From the NCBI GenBank assembly GCA_910586065.1, contig CAJUGI010000005.1, forward strand, positions 9,525-73,524: a DNA stretch of 64,000 bases. Reading direction: 5' to 3'. Numbering within the stretch: the stretch's first letter is position 1; every line of letters starts with the position of its first letter. A model generated the notes under the pieces. The model saw nothing but the letters and a program-made list of their open reading frames with translations. It did not search any database and was not told the DNA's origin. Shown here one piece after another: positions 60,101 to 64,000 of this stretch. A program made the position numbers and the translations under genes. Source of the DNA: an uncultured Christensenella sp. (GTDB lineage Bacteria; Bacillota; Clostridia; Christensenellales; Borkfalkiaceae).

Positions 60101-62447
60101 TTGCGTTAACAAACACGCCCTCCGCCTCGATTTCAAGACTTTCGCCGCTTACAATATTATTAATAACGGCGCCCGTATATTTAAGAGTTGCAACCGAAGT
60201 ACCGTCATAAGTTTTTCCGTCTGCGGTGATGCCCGTAACGGTGACTTTTCTGGGCGTAATTTTAACTGCGATGGGCCACTTTGTTGTGGTAAGGTTGTAG
60301 TTGCCCGCAGCGGTGCCCGTTATCGAAAGCCCCGTCATATCAACAAATTTGGTGCCCACGTTTTTGTCCGCAAGCGCTGAAATACCCGTATATGCAAGCT
60401 TTACGTTTGCTTTATCGGCAGTTATAACTCCGTCTAAAACGGCGCTCGCCGTGTTTATTGTCGAAGTGGTTACCGTGTCGCCGTAAGCAACGCTTACGTC
60501 CGCAATTCCGCCCGTAACCGCAATATTCTTTTTATCTATGGTATAGGTCTGTTCGGCTTTAGAAATTTTGTAGTTAGAAAGCGAACTTGCAAGTATTGCC
60601 TTTACGGTATACGACCCAGCGTTTACCGTAGTAGCCGTTGCAGTGCTTGCAACCGCCGAACCGTAAGCGCCCGTGCCTGATTTATATTGCAACGTTATAT
60701 TGGCAGCCGCAATTGCGGTGCCCGAAGCGTCGTATATAGTCGGTTTTGGAGCCTGCCCCGTGCCCGTATACGTAAACGTGGTTTTATCCCACAAAACCGA
60801 AAGCGGTTTTTGGTTTATGGTAATTTTAAGAGTTTTGGAAGTTGTTCCGGCAGTGCCGTCCAACCATTTGTTGGTAGTCTTTTTCAGTTTGAAAGTAGCC
60901 GTATATGCCGCAACCGAGCCCGAAGTCAGCTTTACGTTGGTTGCCGAAAGCTGTTTGGTGGTTTCGTTAAAGGTAAGACCCGATTCTACGGTTACAGTCA
61001 TAAAGTCGGGGTTCCACCCCGACACCCCGAAGGTTTGTGCGGCGCCGTTGTATTCCACGGTTTTTGCCGTTGTCCCGCCGTCGAACGTGGGGACCGAAAC
61101 CGACGCGGTACCGGCGTCCGCCGCGCTCAGCGCGGCAGATTTGAGATTGAGGTGAAGCGCGGGACGCACCGACAGCCAGCCGTTAACCCAATGGTTACTA
61201 AGGCCGCCCGAAGGCGTCAGTCCGTAGGCACGGTTAGCGAGAACAGCAAAGCCGGAGCGCAGCCAGGAACGGTTGTACACGGTTGACGTGTATGCGGTGC
61301 CCGCCTCGTTTTTCAGTCCAAGAGACGAAGACGCGGTTAGGCTGTCGGTTGAACCGTCTGCATTCTGACGCTGTGAAAGCGTTGTGCCCCAAATCGAGTT
61401 AGAGGGCGCGTCGCCCGAACCGTAACCGGTTTCCGACAGGGAAGGCAACCAAACATAGTCGCCCGCCCATGCGTTGTACTGGGGCTTGGTGCTGTCGTAA
61501 GCGTCTTTCATATTACGGTATTGTTCGGTAGGGTTAACCGAAGTGCCGCTACCACCCACCCACCAGTTCTGCGTGCCTTTGGGCGTGCCGTAAGCTTCGG
61601 AACCGAGAGTAAAGTTTTTATCGCCTGTTACATACCAGTTTTCATCTTCCTGCCATGCCACGTTCTGAGGCTTTTCAATGAATTTCGTCAAGCTCGTGGT
61701 CATTTTGGAAGTGCCGCTGGCAACGTTGTTGTTTTCCATGGTAAAGCGGGCGAGCGGGTTTGCCGTCGTCTGTATGCCCACCTCCCACGAAACGCTGCTA
61801 TCCGCGTTTGCAGGGCTTGAAGCCGCCTTTGTATAGGTTGTGCCGTTATTAAGAACAACCGAACGGATATAGCTGGAACCGTAAAGGTTGCTCTGCTTTT
61901 TCATATTGGTAATCCAGTAATCGTTGTACCAGCCGTTTGCCGAAAACTGCGAATATCTGTGAGTACCCATCTGCGAAGAATCCGTAAGCCACAGGGTTGC
62001 GATTACGTCGCCGGTTTTAGTTTCGGAAACGTACGCCACCGTAAAGTACAAACCGCCAATCGCTACAATTACGTCCTTGGAACTGTTGTTAGCCTTTATG
62101 GTGCTTGCTTTAACGCCGCCGCTCGCCTGCGCCTGAACGTACTGCTGCAAACCTTCGTACGTTTTGTTGTAGCCGGTCGAAGGCAGAATCTGCGTGTACA
62201 GATTCGTTAAGCTTGTTCCGTTAAACGTAACGGAAGTCGCACTCGACGTCGTCGTAGACGACGATTCTCCCGACATAAGGAAAATCGCGTTCGCTTTTGC
62301 GTTGGAGGTAGTCATTGCGTTTGCCGATATACCGCCGCCGAGCGTGGTTGCAACAGCAATTACGCACGAAAGCAATATGGCAAAAAACGCAGTTAACAAG
62401 CCCAAACGCTTTGTTCTAAGTTTTTCAAAAAGTTTTTTCCCTACCAT
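51189..62447 (-). CDS. Giant MBG-repeat surface protein with an N-terminal DGR variable region
   Basis: The 3,752-residue protein starts at ATG 62447, preceded by AAGGAG; an upstream GTG-type extension to 62564 has no ribosome binding site. It has a signal peptide (residues about 12-44, ending near SANA). An N-terminal DUF6273-like, probably C-type-lectin-related domain follows (about 60-440). The variable segment is residues 394-431, ending LSVRPALHLNL. Then come some 3,200 residues of MBG-type beta repeats of about 85-95 residues, recognisable by YGD / TYDG-like starts, AGTYAI-type turns and GTLTV ends. A single C-terminal transmembrane helix (3708-3730) and a short cytoplasmic tail close it. 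There is no LPxTG motif. The layout suggests a long fibre with the variable domain at the outer tip. Confidence 0.92.
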   Translation of the reverse strand: MVGKKLFEKLRTKRLGLLTAFFAILLSCVIAVATTLGGGISANAMTTSNAKANAIFLMSGESSSTTTSSATSVTFNGTSLTNLYTQILPSTGYNKTYEGLQQYVQAQASGGVKASTIKANNSSKDVIVAIGGLYFTVAYVSETKTGDVIATLWLTDSSQMGTHRYSQFSANGWYNDYWITNMKKQSNLYGSSYIRSVVLNNGTTYTKAASSPANADSSVSWEVGIQTTANPLARFTMENNNVASGTSKMTTSLTKFIEKPQNVAWQEDENWYVTGDKNFTLGSEAYGTPKGTQNWWVGGSGTSVNPTEQYRNMKDAYDSTKPQYNAWAGDYVWLPSLSETGYGSGDAPSNSIWGTTLSQRQNADGSTDSLTASSSLGLKNEAGTAYTSTVYNRSWLRSGFAVLANRAYGLTPSGGLSNHWVNGWLSVRPALHLNLKSAALSAADAGTASVSVPTFDGGTTAKTVEYNGAAQTFGVSGWNPDFMTVTVESGLTFNETTKQLSATNVKLTSGSVAAYTATFKLKKTTNKWLDGTAGTTSKTLKITINQKPLSVLWDKTTFTYTGTGQAPKPTIYDASGTAIAAANITLQYKSGTGAYGSAVASTATATTVNAGSYTVKAILASSLSNYKISKAEQTYTIDKKNIAVTGGIADVSVAYGDTVTTSTINTASAVLDGVITADKANVKLAYTGISALADKNVGTKFVDMTGLSITGTAAGNYNLTTTKWPIAVKITPRKVTVTGITADGKTYDGTSVATLKYTGAVINNIVSGESLEIEAEGVFVNATAGTGKTVNIKNITLKDKDTFKASNYEVVSTVSVGGTAYPLQTTATANIAKKQISVAITAETGVIYGAVPSVNYTVTQDGTATGENVLVTLTYKNGADSTTVLKTAGTYAITATVSSAFSANYEIKASGVTGNTVTIAKAPLNIVVADKEMEYGGAVPSLAFTAEGFKYGDTQATVLAGWAAKTAYTSANGVGDFVIRLYDNATTPVEVTNAYSGLQNYTLTVTNGQLTVNGKKIVVTITNTSGITYGDTFNYSALAFTVPAGALEAGDTESILGITLSVDGVANGARPAAGTYTIKGTASGTKYAVEFVEGELTVSPKSITLSVADKTLEYGAAPSTLTNGFATVAAGTFVGSETVDVLGVPQYFVAYAQYGAAGEYTGAITVTGFVTSSSDSTPYINPNYNVTVNAGKLTVTPKEVEVSIASSFSSVYGDVEKNVTYTVNGLARASDDLGIVLSRGQTGTVIGGSAAVTGNAAGEYPVILDASGMNDNYKIVKLNTTTVSIDSSNKASNDARTVSGVKYTIEKAKLTVTPINATISTGESLPENSATQGFGDATNLGVTVTGLKNSDTIAAVLGGKLAFTFTKDGVAYTPSSAAGAYDINLIVSTLDNYDVVTPVAKGVLTVNGAAVVLTINLTGANGATSAYGEPVLTGTQLAALSGALSVSGVSSLADLGTITLSIEPKTAGGTVKDAGEYVINADWSNKIYNVTVKTGTYVITPREITVAAKNQTLVYGSAVSTLTNDIEIAATSANQLVTGDTLASLGTPVYSVGYTQYGAVGNGYKISVSGLTANSNYAVKYAEGTLTVTPKAITDITVNNQSSVYGDDFKAVTYTSADLVNGDSLGLVLKKSDTLKSGTVAANAKNAGEYAIEADGLTAVSGVYELGNYTLAVSVLNTALTNAKYTVDKAVLTVTARSGSITVGSALPSTFATEGFGVIADGFKNSDSATILNNLLVYAATGYTTSSAAGTEIAITVAFTSGSDLANYSVTFKDGSLYVVNAAAIVVTLKDIAASGVYGDSGVAISKSGINGDKSAYIDNISDAAITAADISLKIMQNGVEVSDAKNAGKYVITAELTGDKAGFYTVVFRDGSYTINPRNITVSVKNQEITYGDNPANIYSSLDNYSSLSDQDKLAALNGVIELATGSTLPTGDTLVMLGEPKFSVGYAQYGAVGNSYVIKLSGLENPNYNITFADGTLNVKQKNVSITINNASSVYGDAISDVEYTVTGLVANDKLGLVLEKTATLADNSTATNALAAGVYKIAQSTSSALNANYNVENLTVAINGATYTIEKAELVVTPKDGTINVGGTFDTVNGFGVTVSGWKNGDTDALLSGMISYATNYNGGAAGTYEITVTVSGTLDNYNINSSSNVKGSLYVGAAIIVVTINVPSTVYGDAVLTDSILNGSIASYVTLSDSSVTAASLGLTLAIGKPDGYSDIKNVGKYPVTCTSTNNSYTIKVTEAYYEITPRAITVKANDVNSFTYGDDPDKVTYGYTDVDNKLVIGDSLGTAVYSVGYMRYGKVGTYGIKLSGLANPNYDITFVDGTLTVKPKAITVTIDSHTVKYGDKFEALTSNINTFAVGGENLEQFLELSLTLNAGDNINKLGVATYAITGKWKEDTDGNPLNGNYTVTLNTNATYKVEKAKLTVTANNGTVVYGDELPANGYGYMAVGFAYGEDETVFTSGTLSYTYNYNRYDPIGGGSYTITPSGYGATQGNYDITYVDGVLTVAQREVTLTIKSDGTKEYDGTVIALAGDYYTVTSGSLARTTDDLQVKLIVENNAADAGYYAVKPDGAGYNNANYKVTFVNGSYTVTPKLVTVEWLGKDGTANETVSGASNFVWEYNGTAQGPAVKLYGSDNNQLSLTVTVNGKQTNAGSNYTAFVQLPDTDNYAFASGTSATKNFEISTAKITVGWKKTSLDGSEVGASDEIVYEYRADTIQSPVPVFKLLSDSSIVTGINFSVSGATAVGNHTATVTIYSQNYEITGSATRAFTIKSKDNVTFTWYFNGIAISETEVTGHTVQKYEYNGNVQAPNAVMNGNPNIYYVITNADGSSCGNAAINAGSYKITAYSADPGYGVPEELSYVLFDITKIKVQLHWSSERSFEYNGAHQAPEAWYEDKLHNNEKVYLVVTYTDGRGVAQTETKLVHANYKATAANPSNANYVFADSVINYVEYAITAKNIKVEWDTASGDWTAVNGSFETLYDGTEQTRGYKASMFESDADPSDLALEYVITKDGTRVNAIRDVGNYTVSVKLKNYTTNYKVTDGSYSLRIKPVPLAITIKANDVAYKAEKADYTVNIVGSFVSGESLASLGLGPDSDGNYFWITTGYTASANPGTTWTVGLTNNTNDLQRYNDALANYDVTFASDTFSVAAVNGTVSVQGWKSDVNYFIYDGKEHTPEAYYFSQATGKWTALDVVVTDGPAKEPGIYHVKVAKPLATANDGITLVDENGNPTDEFTFEIKKIVIVIEITDYTATYGEVTKSNLESKYTQLTYNYVAYTEYGKKCLPLPEDVENLAINVRVNVTDSDFDGGDFLNSRVTGYTVTGSWNNTDILLNSRYEVKFEGQHGNGQSGVFYVNKAEISVPSRGQELFDEELPRETTGVVISLSNKDSDGKYTKIMYEGWGDAPVTLLYEDRIYDLTDQDDLDDMEKVANYSKSAPPKILAAGRWGIRYRIEVPNHEPLEGVWRVLVYRNDEAIIVLFQNSFEVSYGDGIPSDLLDKLFGVNEKGEEYFTLDPAGAVTDKNEFKNMLDGVTVLGVNSRTRVGEYNIYFELKPGSGSAFAEYGIMYRGHGSTDATNEGRYVINPRKLTVDWGLDTDTFVYDGENHAPVPTISGWANGKTLVLSGASNGQNYFYNDNGMRVTVTVRTSGSNGGGDFTSIGDHQMTISLDNINYEIAEPSVPISIKGDTTDDPLNPDKLGSIPQWIWYVAIAAGVLLLLIIIILAVKLKKRKPAGGYDDEDGFSDPYIE
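61155..61268 (-). other. DGR variable region (VR) in the giant gene
   Basis: This 114-bp block aligns without gaps to 63346-63459. They differ at 12 positions: 61193, 61201, 61202, 61226, 61231, 61232, 61240-61243, 61249 and 61250. In coding orientation the upstream copy has A at all 12, and the VR has T (7), C (4) or G (1). The changes alter seven residues of the protein: F400, V402, L403, R406, Y408, L416 and H419, where the template reads N, E, N, N, N, N and N. The 3' part, CTGGCTGTCGGTGCGTCC, is unchanged and GC-rich, as expected for an initiation-of-mutagenic-homology element. The VR lies near the N-terminus of its protein, while most known VRs are C-terminal. Confidence 0.92.
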
Positions 62448-62776
62448 AATAAAACTCCTTTTTATACTCCTTGTAATTATTTTTACCCTTATCCCCCTTT
62501 GATTGAACAAACGCTTTTTGCCGCACTTAGCCGTGGTCAGGCGCCGTGCCTGCGTTTGTACCATTCGATTCGGTTGAGAGGATGCCGATATTTTTACTTT
62601 AATAAATTGTTTTTCCGCACGTTTTGTTGGCGGATTTTAAGGCGGTTACGCCGTTCTCCTACGGAGAAAAATTTTTTTACTTTCCTCCGCAGGCGCGTCT
62701 TTCCGTACGCGCCGTTGTTGCGGAATTTTAGGTTGCAAGCCGCCCGATTGCGCGCCGCGTTACTGATAAAAATAAA

Positions 62777-62809
62777 AACAGTGTGCAACTGTAAGAGTTG
62801 CACACTGTT
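62777..62809 (-). terminator. Terminator inside the leader of the giant gene
   Basis: A 14-bp perfect stem AACAGTGTGCAACT (62777-62790) / AGTTGCACACTGTT (62796-62809). Read leftward it is followed by TTTTATTTTTATC. It lies between the predicted promoter at 62936-62964 and the gene start at 62447, so it could act as an attenuator, or it could stop RNA coming from the template array. Confidence 0.88.
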
Positions 62810-62935
62810 AAAAGCGTATTAAACAACTACTTGCAGACAAAAACCTAAAACCCGCGGGTTTTTCAGGTTAGCCTCAAGCATATTATTGTATTTTTGCGCG
62901 CGCAAAGACACGCACATATAGATGTGGTACTATGC

Positions 62936-62964
62936 ATTTTAGCACACTAAAAATAGTAATGCAA
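62936..62964 (-). promoter_or_regulatory. Candidate promoter of the giant gene
   Basis: On the minus strand TTGCAT (62959-62964), 17-base spacer, TAAAAT (62936-62941) with an extended TGC before the -10. Transcription from about 62929 would give a leader of about 480 nt containing a CCCGCGGG hairpin (62842-62869) and the internal terminator. Confidence 0.6.
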
Positions 62965-63038
62965 GTACTTTTGACAAATTTTTCAAATCTTTATTTTTGC
63001 GTGATTTTTGTCGTTTTTTGTCGAAATTACCGTTATTT

Positions 63039-63081
63039 AAGGGATATTCGGGGGGCAATTTAATTTACCCCCCATATATCC
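63039..63081. other. Strong isolated hairpin
   Basis: GGGGGG (63050-63055) pairs with CCCCCC (63068-63073) around an AT-rich loop. The stem is extended by AAGGGATAT (63039-63047) with ATATCCTTT (from about 63073), with small bulges. No T run follows on the minus strand, so it is not an obvious leftward terminator. It may be an RNA structural element or a DNA structure near the retroelement. Confidence 0.6.
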
Positions 63082-63140
63082 TTTAAAAAAAATTTTCTTT
63101 TTTACGCAAATTTCGGGTTGCGTTAAAAAATTAAAGCAAA

Positions 63141-63255
63141 AAAATATGACTCAACCGCTTTAAAAGCTCATGCGCCGAAAGTGCGGCTTGCGCACCGTCG
63201 GGGCAAGGTTGAGTCTGTTTCGCCTCGGTTAATATGCGCCGAGGCAGGACGAAAG
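63141..63255 (-). ncRNA. Structured 3' end of the predicted template RNA
   Basis: Read leftward from the first template repeat, the RNA would fold a 7-bp stem GCCTCGG/CCGAGGC (63232-63238 and 63249-63255). A 9-bp stem GACTCAACC/GGTTGAGTC (63148-63156 and 63217-63225) follows, enclosing an inner hairpin GTGCG/CGCAC (63181-63195). A run of T (rc of 63141-63147) comes next. This resembles an intrinsic terminator with a large internal loop and would define the 3' end of a template RNA. DGR template RNAs are known to need structured sequence downstream of the TR, so this region is a candidate for that part. Confidence 0.6.
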
Positions 63256-63345
63256 CCCCCTTCATCTCTTTTCAACTGTCCGCAGTTCCTTAAAACGTGC
63301 GGATACGGGAAGACTTGCTTTTCATTTGTACTTACAAGCGAGAGA

Positions 63346-63459
63346 AAGCGCGGGACGCACCGACAGCCAGCCGTTAACCCAATTGTTACTATTGCCGCCC
63401 GAAGGCGTCAGTCCGTTGGCATTGTTAGCGTTTTCAGCATTGCCGGAGCGCAGCCAGGA
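63346..63459 (-). repeat. DGR template repeat 1 (TR for the giant gene VR)
   Basis: This is the adenine-rich, unmutated partner of the VR at 61155-61268. Translated in the VR frame it reads WLRSGNAENANNANGL, then TPSGGNSNNWVNG. Nine asparagine (AAC/AAT) codons sit where the VR has varied residues, the usual DGR template design, because A-mutagenesis of AAY codons gives many amino acids and no stop codon. Of its 23 adenines (coding strand), 12 differ in the VR; none of its 91 other bases does. It is not part of a plausible gene. Confidence 0.92.
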
Positions 63460-63504
63460 TGATACAAGACGTTCGCCCTGAATTGTAAGCGTTTTTATCG
63501 AGTG

Positions 63505-63618
63505 AAGCGCGGGACGCACCGACAGCCAGCCGTTAACGCCATTGTTGCTATTGCCGCCCGAAGGCGCCAGACCGTTTGCATTGTTCGTGTTAGCATTGTT
63601 GCCGGAGCGCAGCCAGGT
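63505..63618 (-). repeat. Template-like repeat 2
   Basis: Second unit of the array, with the same constant ends (GGCTGCGCTCCGGC at the 5' side and CTGGCTGTCGGTGCGTCCCG at the 3' side). Its variable part differs from unit 1 and also holds nine Asn codons (NNANTNNAN, then NSNNGVN). It is not the source of the VR in this window, because it differs from it at many non-adenine positions. It may serve another VR elsewhere. Confidence 0.75.
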
Positions 63619-63663
63619 GATACCAAGCTTTCGCCCTTAAATTATAAGCGTTTTTCGAGTGAA

Positions 63664-63776
63664 TCGCGGGACGCACCGACAGCCAGCCGTTGACAGAGCC
63701 CCAGTAGTAGCCGCCCGAAACCGACAGACCTTGGGTATCGTGCGTACTACTGCGGTCGCCGGAGCGCAGCCAGGAA
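63664..63776 (-). repeat. Template-like repeat 3, asparagine-poor
   Basis: Third unit with the same constant ends, but the variable part reads SGDRSSTHDTQGLSVSGG then YYWGSVNG, with only one Asn codon. It resembles a mutated VR more than a template. It cannot be derived from units 1, 2 or 4 by adenine changes alone (for example about half of its differences from unit 4 lie at non-adenines). Confidence 0.75.
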
Positions 63777-63824
63777 ATACAAGGCTTTCGCCCTTAAATT
63801 GTAAGCAAGTTTTTTGTGAGTGAA

Positions 63825-63938
63825 TCGCGGGACGCACCGACAGCCAGTTGTTAACATTGCCCCATGAATTTGCGCCCGAAGGCGACAGACCGTTCGCATT
63901 CCACGTGTTATTGTTGTTGCCGGAGCGCAGCCAGGTTG
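63825..63938 (-). repeat. Template-like repeat 4
   Basis: Fourth unit; the variable part reads SGNNNNTWNANGLSPSG then ANSWGNVNNW, with nine Asn codons, so it looks like a template. It is separated from unit 3 by a conserved spacer of about 50 bp (containing CTTGCTTACAATTTAAGGGC in leftward reading). The reading frame between units 4 and 3 shifts, which argues against a coding array. Confidence 0.75.
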
Positions 63939-63986
63939 ATACAAAGCTTTCGCCCTTAAATTGTAAGCAAGTTTTTTGTGAGTGAA

Positions 63987-64000
63987 TCGCGGGACGCACC
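63987..64000 (-). repeat. Template-like repeat 5, cut by the window edge
   Basis: Only the constant CGCGGGACGCACC end (plus strand) is visible, 162 bp after the same point in unit 4. It shows that the array continues to the right. Confidence 0.7.

Larger units (their letters stand above)
62448..63345 (-). other. Non-coding stretch between the template array and the giant gene
   Basis: No convincing gene is present in these 898 bases on either strand. They hold, from right to left: a structured 3' end for a leftward RNA from the template array (63141-63255), a GGGGGG/CCCCCC hairpin (63039-63081), a leftward promoter (62936-62964), hairpins in the leader (62842-62869), an intrinsic terminator inside the leader (62777-62809), further small hairpins such as TTCTCC/GGAGAA near 62654-62668, and the ribosome binding site of the giant gene. 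Confidence 0.7.

Noticed and set aside
60687..61286. Plus-strand open frames inside the giant gene (for example 199 codons at 60687-61286)
   Set aside because: They are antisense shadows of the repeat-rich coding strand, with no ribosome binding sites and no family resemblance.
51189..62564. Start of the giant protein at 62564
   Set aside because: That extension is basic and unlike a signal peptide, and no ribosome binding site precedes it. ATG 62447 has AAGGAG and opens a proper signal peptide.
62700..62960. c-di-GMP riboswitch in the leader of the giant adhesin-like gene
   Set aside because: Attractive for an adhesin, but the conserved GEMM core and tetraloop receptor are not visible in either orientation; only generic hairpins are present.
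63301..64000. The 157-162 bp repeats as a CRISPR array or an ordinary coding repeat
   Set aside because: The units are far longer than CRISPR repeats and the variable part lies inside the unit. The reading frame shifts between units (for example from unit 4 to 3), so they are not one coding sequence.

Overview
The window looks like chromosomal DNA of an uncultured, spore-forming Clostridia-type Firmicute, probably from a gut-like habitat. The evidence is a SpoIIID orthologue, the Firmicute secG-rnr-smpB block, strong sigma-A promoters of the TTGACA-N17-TATAAT kind, AAGGAG ribosome binding sites, many intrinsic terminators, an archaeal-type prolyl-tRNA synthetase and a giant MBG/DUF6273-type surface protein. 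I saw no rRNA, tRNA, tmRNA, CRISPR array or insertion sequence.

Layout. 1-6.5 kb: a mainly leftward group (partial nadD, yhbY, obg, a degenerate Rho-like gene, a metallo-beta-lactamase, tyrA and membrane proteins). 6.7-12.1 kb: the glycolytic genes pgk, tpiA and gpmI, separated by islands of decayed small genes, two of them stopped by in-frame TAA. 12.2-18.7 kb: a small repressor with twin operators, an EamA transporter, secG-rnr-smpB, and metY-metA, whose Glu111 predicts an O-acetylhomoserine route. 18.8-28.1 kb: an HtrA-like lipoprotease, a UDP-sugar pyrophosphorylase, Nudix, lemA, rplI, glnS, a frameshifted Sel1 gene and fhs. 28.2-36.6 kb: a divergent repressor/70-aa gene pair, glyS, an ABC-F ATPase, a radical SAM activase, and a compact SAM riboswitch ahead of a GNAT gene and metK. 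36.6-51 kb: an ABC exporter with its TetR regulator, a tandem-HTH repressor facing a 57-aa gene across a large inverted repeat, proS, a phosphohexomutase, transketolase, a nitroreductase, a NYN/LOTUS protein, a two-gene 2-hydroxyacyl-CoA dehydratase/activase system and spoIIID.

The most interesting region is 51.2-64 kb. A 3,752-residue secreted, membrane-anchored MBG-repeat protein carries near its N-terminus a 114-bp segment almost identical to a repeat about 2.2 kb upstream of it on the same strand. All 12 mismatches fall on adenines of the upstream copy (12 of its 23 adenines changed; 0 of 91 other bases changed). This is the signature of a diversity-generating retroelement (DGR): template repeat (TR) at 63346-63459, variable region (VR) at 61155-61268. 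The TR is the first of at least five tandem TR-like units with a 157-162 bp period that run off the right edge. No reverse transcriptase lies in the window; it should lie beyond base 64000 or elsewhere in the genome. The model is a surface fibre whose outer tip is diversified by mutagenic retrohoming, fed by an unusual bank of distinct templates.
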